64,000 bases of DNA. Origin: Rheum nobile. Its lineage: Eukaryota; Streptophyta; Magnoliopsida; Caryophyllales; Polygonaceae. How positions within the stretch are numbered: the first letter of the stretch is position 1; each line of letters opens with the position of its first letter. The position numbers and the translations under genes were made by a program. The DNA lies in NCBI GenBank assembly GCA_027886185.1, contig WOAB01000211.1:2828001-2892000 (forward strand). The letters run 5' to 3'. Under the pieces are notes generated by a model that was given only the letters and a program-made list of their open reading frames with translations, had not been told where the DNA came from and made no database searches. Below are positions 1-11,809 of the stretch, in pieces.

Positions 1-217
1 ATTTATTTTAAAAAGACTTCCGCTGTAATATATTTTAGTTGTATTTGGATTATGGATGTAATTCCGAAACTTTGATTTAATCCAATACTATGACATTTCG
101 TATTATAAATGTTGTTTTATGATTTGTATAAACTGGTTAAGCCTTGGGTGGCTTCAGATGTGGAATCTGAGGTCACTGGCGGTGATACCTTTCAAGGATA
201 TATTTGGGGGTGTTACA
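1..217 (+). repeat. 3' end of the 5' LTR of element A
   Basis: It is nearly identical to the last 217 bases of the LTR at 20557-22917, with only a couple of differences, and ends in GGGTGTTACA. The low divergence says A inserted fairly recently, although its coding region is badly damaged. Confidence 0.92.
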
Positions 218-221
218 GATC

Positions 222-233
222 TGGTATCAGAGC
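222..233 (+). promoter_or_regulatory. Primer binding site of element A (initiator tRNA-Met type)
   Basis: TGGTATCAGAGC begins four bases after the LTR end. It is the complement of the 3' end of plant initiator tRNA-Met, the usual primer of Ty3/gypsy chromoviruses and Ty1/copia elements. Confidence 0.93.
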
Positions 234-441
234 CGAATTTTTTAAAAAAAAAATGGGTTGGGATTTTATAAACCATTTACTCGTTTTGAACTGAAAAATA
301 TTTTCGAAGGATTTGAATTTCCAAATAAAATTTTTCGCTTGAAAAAAAAATTCTGCCGTTCTAGTCGTGCCTTCTCTTTGGTCTGATATAGTAAGTTCGC
401 TTCTATATTTAGAAAGACTAACTCTCTTCTCGTTGCCCGCA

Positions 442-1128
442 GATATGTGTGCATCATGTTCTCTTCAAAGGAACTCAGAAGAAGCCGAGGTGGCTCCGCC
501 ATCTCCAGTGAGGCTTGAGTTCCCGGTTCCCCTGCGATGCTTTGAGGTCGGGGAACCCAGTAGTCCACCTTAGGAGGTGAAGACCGTACTCCCTGAGTCG
601 GTAGTGTTAGTGTCCGATAATACCGAGGTTCATGTGGCAGAGCCCGAGGAGGAGCCGATGGAGGACACTGAGGATGAAGGGGAGCCGTCAGAGTATGCAA
701 GAGGGTACTTCGACAACGACTTCATGATCGAGTCTATTCCCGAGGAGGATCCGGAAGAGGATCCCGAGGAAGATCCGGAGGAGGATCCGAAAGAGGAAGA
801 GGATCCCGAGGAGGACCTCGAGGAGCAAGGCTATGAGTCCAATGGCCTAGAACACTTACTGATGGACTGTGAGGACCCGGGGGTACAGTTCATTCCCCCT
901 AGTCCGGAGTTGCCACCTGAGCGGGAGTATTTACCATTGTCTCCTGCCACTTGGGAGGCGATTAGTGCTGAAGCGCATCACCAGGTGGATGAGACGGTTG
1001 AACGTGCTCGTTTGAGGGCAAGGCCATGGGAGTCGATGGGTACACCAGTTGTAGTCCCGACTCAACAGACCAGGCCAAGACCCCAATTGCAGGAGGGACG
1101 ACTGGAGGAGTGGTCGAACACCCTAAAC
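442..1128 (+). pseudogene. ORF0 of element A, 5' part (acidic protein upstream of gag)
   Basis: An ATG at 442 starts a frame resembling the minus-strand ORF at 11810-12661 in element B. Both share the segment RCFEVG-PSSPP, a long run of Asp/Glu-Pro repeats (here DPEEDPEED about 745-820), and the block PGVQFIPPSPEL. An in-frame TAG at 571-573 breaks it. It is cut at 1128 by the solo LTR and resumes at 3595 in the same frame. A pyrimidine-rich acceptor-like site (TTGCCCGCAG, just before 440) precedes the start, so translation from a spliced transcript is possible (inference). I do not recognise a known domain. The composition is acidic and low-complexity, unlike a nucleic-acid-binding Gag. Confidence 0.65.
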
Positions 1129-3589
1129 TATAATATCCCTCATTTTGTAAGGGTAATTTTGAAATTTTCTCTTGCCCATATTACAAGTCAGATTAAATTC
1201 AGAGAAGTGCGGACATTCTATGAGATGTTTGATCTCTGTAATATATTTCCGAGTAATATAAAATACAGTTAATGTATTTTTGGGTTAAAAGATCGTTCGT
1301 GTATGAATATATTTAACCCGGGGTTAAGAATATTTAACCACTTGGTAAGAAACGACAAAACGGGCAAATGGGGGCAAAATTGGCCTTGACCGCACCCTGG
1401 CCGCACCCTGCCACACCCGCGGTGAAGGCCAATGCCAGTGGCGGTCACGAGTCGGCCACCGCACCCTGGCTGCACCCTGCCGTACCCGCGGCGAAGGCCA
1501 ATGCCAGTGGCGGTGACGAGTCGGCCACCGCACCCCCACCGCACCCTGCCGCACCCCGCGGCCATCGTCAGCTCCGACGTCATCACGATAAGTCACAGGC
1601 CGTAGCTCGCCTTAGCTGGCTTCTAGCCTATCTATCCGGTCGGGCCACCTCCTCCTTGATGTCATCTGGTGGTAAGCTACTTGGTTGGCCTATAAATGGA
1701 GGGAGGGAGCTGAAGAGAAGGGGCATCCAGCTGCAACTTCATCTTCTTCCTCAAGAAAAACTCCATTAAAGCCAAGCTTTTGAGCTTTGTTTGAGAAGTG
1801 ATCGGATCCCTTTGAGTGTTCACAAAGGTGCTCCTAAGTGTTAAGCAAAGATCTAAGGTGGTGGGAGATTAAAACCACAACGAATCGAAGTCGAACGAAT
1901 CGATTTGGGTGAGTTTCTCCCCGAAAATTTGTCGAAGGCTCTCGCCTCTGTCATCTCGCCGCACCTGCGGCAAGGCACCACCGCACCCCACCGCACCCCG
2001 CGGTGAGAGCCGACCGCACCCGAGGTAGGCTGGGTTCGTGTGTGTGTTCTTGGGTGTTTGGCTTCGAGCGAGGCTTGGTTCCTTCGATTCCTTTTGTATT
2101 CTTTTAGATTCATATATGTAGATATTGAATCTAACTTAGGGTCTTGTTATGGGTCGTTCCAGAGGGATTTAATATCCAGGATCTGTCCCAGTTTCAGACT
2201 CGGGAAACCATTATCTCTAAGCTTGTTAAAGCTCTCGACTGATCTAAGGCAAGTGGCGGTTCGCTCTTGCTCATCATTCCATACTTCCATTAATTATCAA
2301 TTGTTAGTTGTTAATTAATTTGGAATGATTTACTGTTTATGTTGGGAACAGTTTTGATAAATGATATGATGAAAAAAATATGATATTATAATAGATTGTA
2401 TATCTGCTAGATCAACGCTATTATAGATATATGGTTATGATAATTGTCTGGAAGGCTTTAATATGGATTATTACTGTGTTGAACTGTTAGTTAGCACGAG
2501 TATTCGTAGGAACGCCTGGACTCTGTGAGGTCCATTCGTTTCTTTATAACTTGGGGAAAAGGGCGATCAAGACCCTACAGATGTAGAGGCTTGGACTCTA
2601 CGAGGTCCATTCCTTCGATATAGGTCCAGAGGCTTGGACTCTGCGAGGTCCATTCCTTCGATATATGTCTTGCTTGGCGGGACATATATTTAAAAGCTTA
2701 TAACGTGATGTGGGTTTTGGAATTAAATCAGATAAGTGCTCTTAACTCACATAATTAAATATACCCTTTGGCGAGTAGTGCAACTAGATAATAGTGCAGT
2801 TAGGAAAGCTCGTCTTGACTTTGATCAGAGTAACGTTCTCTTTCCAATCTGGATTCGCCGTGAGCGGTGAGGTTGGTCGTGAACCGAAACATCAAGTCGT
2901 TTTTGAACGCTTGTGTGATTATTAATGTTCCCCAACATTTGTCATGTTTCCGATAAGGCTCATTTCGTTGGAGTCTTCTTTTGGGATTGATTGTTGTGAG
3001 ACTCGGTCTCCAGAATCTTCTCTTGATCATGTCTTTTCATAGATTTCAGTAGAAGTATGGTGGTTGACTATCGTCATCGGTTGTTATTCGAGAAACGATG
3101 AGTCTAACCTAATACGACTACTTCGGACCACTCTGCTTTGTACCCTTGCATAGTCTTTCATTAGACTAACCAACCGTAATTGTTCTCTGCATGGTTGGCT
3201 GGTGTCATCCGTTCGATTCGGCACATCAGATAAGTTGCCATCCCGTGAAGGCTAGAGCGACTATGGACGCAAACGATGTTTTTGATAAGTTTATTCAGGT
3301 TGAGATCCTTGACGGGTGATCATTGCGATGAAGACCCTTTTGTTGGTTATTTAAAGTCTTCCGTTGTGTTAAATATATCTTGTATTAAGTCATCCGCTGT
3401 ATTTTGGTTGTCTTTCGGATTATGGATGTAATGCCGAGACAATGATTTTAAATAAAAGTTATGATATTTTGTATCATAATTGTTGTTTGATGATTTAAAT
3501 CAACTGGTAAAGCCTTGGGTGACATCGGACAGAACGTCTGAGGTCACTGGCGGTAATGCATTTCCAAGGGAATATTTGGGGGTGTTACA
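1129..3589 (+). mobile_element. Solo LTR inside ORF0 of element A
   Basis: The 2,461-bp sequence starts TATAATATCCCTC and ends GGTGTTACA, is flanked by the 5-bp duplication TAAAC (1124-1128 and 3590-3594), and has no internal coding region. It is collinear with the LTR of A (20557-22917) but clearly diverged, so it belongs to a related subfamily. The first dinucleotide is TA rather than TG. GC-rich blocks lie at 1385-1565 (including a roughly 69-bp tandem repeat) and 1957-2027, with a TATA box (TATAAAT) at 1691. It is the remnant of a full element lost by LTR-LTR recombination. Confidence 0.92.
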
Positions 3590-3594
3590 TAAAC

Positions 3595-3957
3595 GACATG
3601 GAGGAGAGGACCTTCGAGACTGAGGTCGGTCTCACCCGAATGATTGGGGACGTCCGCAAACTCTAGGAGTACATCCGCCAAGCAAGATTGCTACTCGATC
3701 CTTTGTATGGGGTGAATAGGGCAGACTTCCAACCAGGATTTCTGGAGGAGTTTTGCTACCCACCGGGATCTGATGAGATTGGTCAGAGTGTTCCCGCGCC
3801 TAGGGTAAGGCCAATGGCACTAGGACCAAGGGATGAGCCGTGTGCTCTAGGGCCGAGCAGGGTGAGAATTCCATCGCCGGATTCCGATGGTAAACCTCGT
3901 TCGAAGAAGCCTTGTATGAGAAGTTTGCCTTACAGGAAACGTTTCAGGGCGCCATGA
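3595..3957 (+). pseudogene. ORF0 of element A, 3' part
   Basis: It continues the frame of 442-1128 once the solo LTR and one TAAAC copy are discounted. A TAG stop lies at about 3664. The end (SPDSDGKPRSKKPC, then a basic tail) parallels the end of the element B copy (SPELDGEPSPKRPC). So ORF0 is acidic for most of its length and ends in a short Lys/Arg-rich tail. Function unknown. Confidence 0.6.
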
Positions 3958-4043
3958 TAAGGGCCAATGTTGACTTTAGTAGTTCCTTTGTAGTATTTCA
4001 GTGTTCGTTTTGTTAAGAATTGTAGTCTCCGAGCAATTTTGTC
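3958..4043 (+). other. ORF0-gag spacer of element A with a deletion
   Basis: The spacer resembles the one in element B but runs directly into the middle of gag. About the first 95 codons of gag found in B and D are missing here. Confidence 0.55.
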
Positions 4044-5125
4044 TTGTCGCTCGGGAGATTCTCATTCGAGGAGCCAAATATCCATGTACCCCGAGAAGAT
4101 GCGGTCATGAATAGAGGCGACTATGGCCGAGCACTGAAGGCCACAAGCTCTATGAGGCCTGATAGCTATGATGGGAAAGGAGAGCCAGTCAGGGTGACAC
4201 ATTGGTTCTCGCACATGGAACGATTGTTCCGCAATATTGAGTACACTGAAGCTGAGAAGGTGCACATTGCTTCCCTTCAGCTGAAAGAGGTAGCTAGTGA
4301 GTGGTAGGAAGGTACCGGCCTAGCTGATCACCCTGGTTTGAACTGGGGGATGTTCAAAGCCAAAATGACTGATCGTTTCTTCTTCCGAGCTATGAGGGAA
4401 GAAAAACATAAGGAGTTCCTCTATGCGAAGACGGATGGATTGAAAGTGACTGAGCTTACGGCCAAGTTCAATCATCTGCTACAATATGCTAGGCCGGAGG
4501 TGTCCAGTGATGAGCAAAAGATCTGGCATTTCCATGAGTGGATGAATCCAGACATTAAGCCACTGATGGTGCACCATTGATGCTCTACTCCGGAGCAGTA
4601 CGTGAATGCAGCCTACAAGTTGGAAGTGACTCTGGAAGAGTCAACAAAGAAACATAATCGCCAGAGGTCAATGCAGAATCAGCCTCAGGCGAGTGGATTC
4701 AAACGTCCCGCGCCACCGTCTAACTTTGCCAAATCTGGCCGAACGAAAACGGATATGACTCATGGAGGGTCTATGCAGTTTTCGGGTCAGGACAAGAATC
4801 TGATCCAGTGCTACAACTGTGGTACGCACGGGCACAAGAGCAATGAGTGCCCGAAGGAGAAGAAGACGTGTTTTGGCTGTGGAAAGGTGGGACACATGCA
4901 GACATTTTGTCCGCAGAGGAGGCAGAAAGGAGCTGAATCACAGCAAGTGTCTGTTAGTCAGAACAATCGACCTAGGTTTAGACCAGTGGAAGCTCCTAGT
5001 CCTTCGACGTAGATATCTGCACAGAACAAGGGGAAAGCCCCACCTGCTTCTGGAAGTCAGGGTCAACGCCTTTACAAGATGCATGAGGCGGATGGACCCA
5101 ATGCTCCAATTGCTTAAGGTACTTT
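4044..5125 (+). pseudogene. gag of element A, N-terminally deleted, with several stops
   Basis: It encodes the capsid-like Gag core (the RPDSYDGKGEPV block and a FSHMERLFRN helix) followed by two CCHC zinc knuckles (CYNCGTHGHKSNEC and CFGCGKVGHMQTFC, about 4810-4910). Gag packages element RNA in cytoplasmic particles. In-frame stops are TAG 4305-4307, TGA 4578-4580, TAG 5010-5012 and TAA 5115-5117. Against B and D, three of the four are explained by C-to-T or G-to-A transitions, as expected for methylated, silent DNA. The frame continues into protease at 17080 once the insertion 5126-17074 is removed, so gag and pol are a single frame in this family. The N-terminal part present in B and D is deleted. 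Confidence 0.85.
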
Positions 5126-6768
5126 TGTAACAACCCCAAAACTTAACCCTTTTGGAAAGGTATTACCGCCAGTGACCCTAGTGTTCCTTACCGAGATCAC
5201 CCAAGGCTTTACCGTTTAAATACAATTTATGAAATACAAATGATACATAATGATCAAATCATTCAATTCCAAAATATAACATTGTCACAGAAACATGAGT
5301 TACGGGATTACAACCCAATCCCGAATAGGCTAACACAGAGTTTAAACCAAATACAACGGAAGTCTTATAAAGTAGAGTACAATGGAAGTCTTATAAAACG
5401 CATTAAAACCAAAGTCATTGCCCAAAAGATCTCAACCTGATTAACAAAATAACCAAAACATTCAAAAACCACCGTCGACTCCATAGTCCTTCTGTTCTTC
5501 TGAACTACTTTCTAACTGATGTGCCGAATCGAACGGATGACACCAGCCCACATGCATAGAACAAAGATCGTGGGTTAGTCTACTTGAATAGACTAGCAAG
5601 GGTACAAAGCAGAATGTTCGATGTAGTTGTATTGGGTTAGACTTATCGTTTCTCGAATGATAACCGACAACGATAATCAACCTTCATACTTCTACAGAAT
5701 AACAACAAGAGGTATGCACAAGAGAAGACTCTGGAAGACTGAATCTTAACAGAGATCGACTCGAAAGAAGACTCCAATGGAAATGAGTCTTAGGGAAATA
5801 TGACAAATCTGGAATGTTTACAGAATCATACAACAATGATTTAAAAGTTGACTGAGATGCTTCGGTTCACGACCAACCTCATCGCATACAGCGAATCCAT
5901 ATTAGAAAGAGGACGTACTATGATCAAAGTCGAGACGAGTTTTCCTAGCTGCACTACTCGCCGAAGGTTTATTAATTATGGGCGCCGTGAAGAACTCAGA
6001 CGACAGAAACGGCGAGAAAACTCACTCAAAACACGAGCGACTCGGCCTCCTTAGACTTGCTTTGGTTTCTAACCTCCAAGGCTACCAAAAGCTTCACAAA
6101 GGCACTCTGGAAACACCACCAAACGACACCGGCGAAAGTTCCAGAATCCGGCGAGGCAAGAACTCCGGTGAGGCAAGAATTTGGGAGAGCTTGGGCTGTG
6201 GATTGAGCTCCAATCCGACCCCCAAGCACTTCCTTTTATAGCCAAAAGCCAAGGGAACACCATCATCGCCTACAACGAGGCGGAGCAGGCCTAATTCGGT
6301 GCGTCAGAGGCTCGCCGGCGACCATCGGGCAAAGACCCCCGGACAACGACAGCGGGCGCCGCGAAGAGCAAGGGTCGCCGCCTCACAATTTGCCTACGGC
6401 GGGCGCCGTACTGTACGTCGGTCGCCATTTTTCGGGTCTTTGTGCCGAGCTAGAAGACGAGGGTACTGCTGCCTCGAGCCCTTCGCGGCGGTCGCCGCCT
6501 TAATTACGGCGGTCGCCGCCACCGTGGCTTTGCCCTTCTCAGCCTTTGGACGACAACAACTTTAACCCGGGATAAAATTATCGTACGCGAACGAGTATTA
6601 AAATCCAAAGCACGTTGTATGTATATTATTTCACTGAGAAAAATATTATAGATACAGAGCACATTACAGAATGTCTCCAAGTTTCTGAATTAAATCCGAC
6701 GTACACAACGGGCACTCGGGAAAAACCCAAATTCCCAAAATAACCTTACAAAAATACGGGGTATCACA
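5126..6768 (-). repeat. 3' LTR of element B, internally deleted
   Basis: It begins TGTAACAACCCC and ends GGTATCACA. It matches 12870-15348 but is about 840 bp shorter. The gap lies at about 5979, where the sequence jumps from TTAATTATG to GGCGCCGTG. The minus-strand TATA box is at 6234-6240. The GC-rich block with GGCGGTCGCCG-type motifs (about 6340-6530) remains, while the second block is largely lost with the deletion. Confidence 0.9.
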
Positions 6769-6779
6769 TCTCCTCCCCC
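6769..6779 (-). promoter_or_regulatory. Polypurine tract of element B
   Basis: On the minus strand GGGGGAGGAGA directly abuts the 3' LTR, the expected place for the plus-strand DNA primer. The same tract occurs at 15349-15359 for fragment C. Confidence 0.85.
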
Positions 6780-6804
6780 TTAAAAGAAGTTTCGACCTCG
6801 AAAC

Positions 6805-9800
6805 TTAGGTCGAGAATAACTCGGCAAAACGTCTGAGCATATCTGACTCGGTTTCCCACGTTTCCCAAGTAACTTCCTCCGATCCAGACTTGGACCACTG
6901 AATCCGTACCAACGGTACAATCTTGCTACGCAACTGCTTCTCACGACGCTCCAGAATGCGCACGGGCATCTCCTCATAAGTACCATTAGCTTGAATCTCG
7001 ATGTCCTCATAACTCAGCACATGAGACTCATTTGGCACATACTTCCTGAGGAAAGAGACGTGGAACACATTATGCACTGGATGAGCCGATGGCGATAATG
7101 CCAAGCGGTACGCTAGAGATCCCACTCTATCCAGAATCTCGAATGGTCCCACATAGCGAGGGTTAAGCTTCCCACGCCTACCAAACCTGAAAACTCCCTT
7201 CGAGGGCGACACCTTGACAAACACCTTGTCACCAACCTCGAACTCGACATTCCTATGCTTCTTGTCTGCATACGACTTCTGTCGACTCTGAGCGGTCAAC
7301 ATCCTTTGTCGAATCAAGGCAATGTCAGAAGCTGTCCTCTCGACTAACTCTGGCCCAAGCAGAATCTTGTCGGCGTTATCGTCCCAACAAATCGGAGATC
7401 TGCATCGGCGACCATACAAAGCTTCGAACGGAGCCATCTTGATCGTAGCATGCCAACTGTTGTTGTAGGTGAACTCAATCAGACTCAAGTTGTCCTCCCA
7501 GCTAGTCGGACGATCGAGTACACAAGCTTTGAGCATATCCTCCAGAGTCTGGATGGTCCTTTCAGACTGGCCATCTATATGAGGATGAAACGCTGTGCTG
7601 AACCTTAACTCGGTCCCCATAGCCTTATGAAGTTCTTGCCAGAACCTTGACAAGAAACGGCCATCTCGATCCGATACGATGTTTTTAGGGATACCATGTA
7701 AACGGACAATCTCTTTCTGGTAGACCTCTGCTAACTTCTGGGTTTCCCATGTGGTCTTGATGGCTATGAAATGAGCACTCTTTGTAAGCCTATCCACAAT
7801 TACCCAGATAGCATCTCTCTGACTTCGAGTCTTGGTAGCCTAGTGACGAAGTCCATGGCGATGTCCTCCCATTTCCATTCTAGCACTGGGAGAGGTAGCA
7901 ACTCACCACCTGGCCTGCGGTGTTCGATCTTGACCTTCTGGCAAGTTAAGCACTTTGCCACAAAGTCTGCTACATCCCACTTCATGTTTGGCCACCAAAA
8001 CTTCTTCCTGAGATCCTTGTACATCTTGCTAGAACCAGGATGCACAGAATAAGCAGATGAATGAGCTTCTCTCATCACCAACTGACGAAGACTCTCTGTG
8101 TCTGGCACACAGATCCGATCCTGAAACCAAAGTGATCCATCATCCTGAACCACAAAACTGGGAGCTTTCCCGTCCATCACTTCACTGCTTAACTTCACCA
8201 AGACGATGTCATCAACTTGCTTTTCCTTGATCTGATCCAGCAGTGTAGCCTGAATTTCCAGCATACTCAGGAAACATCTACGCTGATCATACAGAACTTC
8301 AATGTCGCATGACTCTCGGTTCAGCTTGGTCTGAGCAATAAGTAAAGCAACTACAGTCTCGTGCGTTGTCATCCGGCTCAGTGCATCAACTACTACATTA
8401 GCCTTGCCCGGATGATACAACAACTCCATGTCATAGTCCTTGAGCAACTCTAGCCAGCGGTGTTGTCTCATATTTAGCTCCTTTTGAGTAAATATATACT
8501 TGAGACTTTTGTGGTCAGTGAAGACTTGGCATCTTATACCGTAGAGGTAATGCCGTAATGCCTCTAAATCTTCAGCGCAAAGACAACCGCTGCTAGCTCA
8601 AGATCATGTGTCGGATAGTTTTCTTCGTACGTCTTGAGTTGCATGGATGCATAAGCAATGACTCTACCCCTCTGCATCAAAACACAACCAAGACTACACT
8701 TTGAAGCATCACTATAGACCACATAATCGTCATTCCTCTCTGGGAGTGCTAACATGGGTGCCGAGGTCAGTCGTTGCTTCAACTCCTGGAAACTGGCCTC
8801 GTACTTGTCATTCCAGACAAACTTCTTGTGAACCTTGCGAAGCAGATTGGTCATAGGTAGAGCGATCTTTGAAAATCCTTTTACGAACCTTCTGTAATAC
8901 CCGGCAAGTCCAAGAAAACTGCGCACTTCTTTCACATTCTGGGGCTGCTTCCAATTAGCCACCACTTCAATCTTTTGGGGATCAACCATAACCCCATTTT
9001 CATTGATCACGTGGCCTAAGAAAGCCACTTCCTTTATCCAGAATTCACATTTAGACAATTTAGCAAAAAGCTGATGTTGTCTAAGGATTGACAAGGCAAT
9101 CCGCAGATGTTCCTCGTGGACTTCTTCACTCGGAGAGTAGATCAGAATGTTGTCTATGAAGACCACTACGAACTTGTCCAAGTACTGGTGAAAACATCGA
9201 TTCATTAGATCCATAAAGACAACTGGAGCATTTGTAAGCCTAAAAGGCATCACTACGAACTCGTAATGACCATATCTGGTCCTAAACGCAGTTCTAGGAA
9301 TGTCCTGCTCACGAATTCTGAGCTGGTGATAACCCGATCTCAGGTCGATCTTGGAGAAAACCTTTGCTCCCTGCAACTGGTCCAACAGGTCGTCAATCCT
9401 AGGCAGAGGATACTTGTTCTTGATCGTCACCTTGTTCAACTCTCGGTAGTTGATACAAAGTCGGAATGATCCATCCTTCTTTTTGACGAACAATACCGGA
9501 GCACCCCACGTCGATGCACTCGGCCTGACATAACCTTTGTCAAGAAGATCTTCAAGTTGATTCTTCAATTCTTGCATCTCAGCTGGAGCCATCCGATACG
9601 GTGATTTGGAAATCGGCGCCGTACCAGGCTCAAGATCAATTGAAAACTCTACGTCACGGTTCGGGGGTAATCCAGGAATTTCTTTCGGAAAGACATCCGA
9701 CAACTCCCTAACCACAGGAATATCAAGAACCTCAGGTCCATCCTTTGTGGGCGAATCCAGGTAGCAAAGGTACCCGACACATCCTTGTCGTAGTAGCTTA

Positions 9801-10111
9801 AACGCAGCCATCGCATTGATCAGCTTGCCGTTATCAGCGTCATTCCGACCTTTGAACTTGCACACGAACTGGCCCCCAGATGACACTGTCACCGTTCTTG
9901 AACTGAAGTCGATCACCACCTTGTGACGCGTCAGCCAATCCATACCGAGGATAATGTCGTATGGAGCCATGGCTATACAGATCAGATCTGCCTTGAACTC
10001 CTTACCCTGAATGGTAATCGGAAAGTCGGATATATGCTTGGTTCCCACCAAACGTTCTCCATTAGGAAGACTAACGACGAAAGGGTCGCACGAATCGTTG
10101 CACACTAAGTC
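6805..10111 (-). pseudogene. pol of element B (protease end, RT, RNase H, integrase, chromodomain)
   Basis: Reading from 10111 down: end of protease, RT core, RNase H, integrase zinc domain (H-H-C-C, about 8060-7930), the D,D,E core (DRDGRF about 7675, QSERTIQ about 7560) and a C-terminal chromodomain (about 6830-6930). The last is expected to target integration to particular chromatin. The RT motif reads FIDNILIY (9140-9165) where A has FIDDILIY; loss of the second Asp should abolish polymerisation. Other lesions are a TAG replacing Trp at 8564-8566, an 8-bp tandem duplication (GGCATTAC) near 8545-8560, and a 1-bp loss near 7840 (GGTAGC where fragment C has GGGTAGC). The product would be non-functional. 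Confidence 0.92.
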
Positions 10112-11546
10112 TCACTTGCTAACACAGCTATCCGAAATAAAGGAATGCGTAGCACCAGAATCAAATAGAATGCACACTGAAGTAGAGTGAAGGTATAAAG
10201 TACCTTGAGCAATTGGAGCATTGGGTCCATCTGCTTCACGCATCTCGTACAAGCGTTGACCATGACTTCCAGAAACAGCTAGGGCCTTTCCCCTGTTCTG
10301 AGCAGTCGTGTGAACTGACGGGCTAGGAGTCTCGATAGGCTTGAACCTAGGTCGGTTGCTTTGATGAACTGACCCTTGCTGCGACTCTACTCCCTTCTGC
10401 TTCCCCTGCTTGCAGAACTTCTGCAGATGACCATCACGTCCACACCCAAAGCACGATCTCTTCTCCTTCTGACACTCATTGCTCTTGTGCCCCGCAATAC
10501 CACAGTTATAACACTGAACTGAACTTCTGCTCTGACTGGACTGCTGCGTTGACCCTCCGTGAGTCATGTCCATCTTTGCTCGGCCAGACTTGGCAAAGCT
10601 AGACGGTGGCGCAGGTCGCTTGAATCCACCACCCTGATTCTGATTCTGATTCCGCATCGACCTCTGTCGGATGCGTCTCTTTGTTGACTCCTCCAGAGTC
10701 ACTTCCAGCTTGTAGGCAACATCCACATATTGCTCTAGAATAGAGCATGTGTGGTGCACCATCAACGGCTTGATATCTGGACTCATCCACTCGTGGAAGT
10801 ACCAGATCTTTTGTGCCTCGCTGGTTATCAGCTGGGGCGTACTGCAAAAGATGATTGAACTTGGTTGCCAGCTCAGCTACCTTCAATCCATCGGTCTTGG
10901 GGTACAGAAACTCCTTGTGTTTCTCCTCTCTCATAGCACGAGAGAAGAAACGGTCAATCATTTTGGTCTTAAACATCGACCAGGTCAATACAGGGCTATC
11001 AGCTAAGCCTGTACCCTTCCACCATTCACTAGCATCCTCCTTTAGCTGCAGAGAAGCTATGTGGACCTTTTCAGCCTCAGTATAGTCCACATTACGGAAC
11101 AGCCGTTCCATGTGAGAGAACCAATGGGTCACCTTGACTGGCTCCCCTTTTCCGTTGTAGCTGTCAGGCCTCATAGAGCTGATGGTCTTCAGAGCACGAC
11201 CATAGTTGTCCCTAGTCCTGACTGCATTCTCCTGGACATCATGGTTTCTTGGCTCCTCAAATCTAGGAACCGGTGGGGGAATCGGCACGCCTTGTGCCTG
11301 CGGTACACTTGGTTGCATAGCATCAGCGATAGCTTGCATGACAATTCCTCGAATTGTCTCCACTGCTGCAGCATCAAACACCACTGGTGCATTACTCTGA
11401 TCCTGATCATTGTCCCTGGATTGATTATGGGATTCAGATACATGCTCACCTTGGCCAACATCTCTTATGATTGGTCTGGGATCCTGACTAGTCCCAACAC
11501 CAGCTCGAACCGTGTTCCTTGTGTTCACCATCTGTTTACCGATCAA
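10112..11546 (-). pseudogene. gag and start of protease of element B
   Basis: The start is MIGKQMV at 11546; a second in-frame ATG follows five codons later, and element D begins similarly (MIGNQMV). It contains the capsid-like core, two CCHC knuckles (CYNCGIAGHKSNEC and CFGCGRDGHLQKFC, about 10430-10520), and the aspartic protease motif FDSGATHSF near 10140-10170. A frameshift near 10829 splits gag. TGA at 10112-10114 in the protease replaces a Leu codon. The frame is otherwise continuous with pol at 10105, so Gag-Pol is one polyprotein in this family. Confidence 0.88.
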
Positions 11547-11809
11547 ATTCCAAGTTATTTATACATTAATATCATTCAAACATGCTTAATGTAGAAAAAT
11601 TACTCAGAATAGATCAACTAGATATTTTATAGATGAACTGAAACTGTTACACAAGCTACACATAAGTCTATCATCTGAGCGCTAGAACAAAAATTGCTCG
11701 AAGATAAAAGTGTTTCACTGAATACTTGCCGCAATAATGAAATATTACACAAGGTACATACTGAAATACTAAGAAACAGAACTACTGTGATAGGCAACGC
11801 CAATCCTCA
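11547..11809 (-). other. ORF0-gag spacer of element B
   Basis: No ORF. It is AT-rich and resembles the shortened spacer in element A. Confidence 0.5.

Noticed and set aside
1269..1596. Minus-strand ORFs over the GC-rich block of the solo LTR
   Set aside because: They read the tandem repeat in its antisense and give low-complexity Gly/Arg-rich products. No homology or context supports them.
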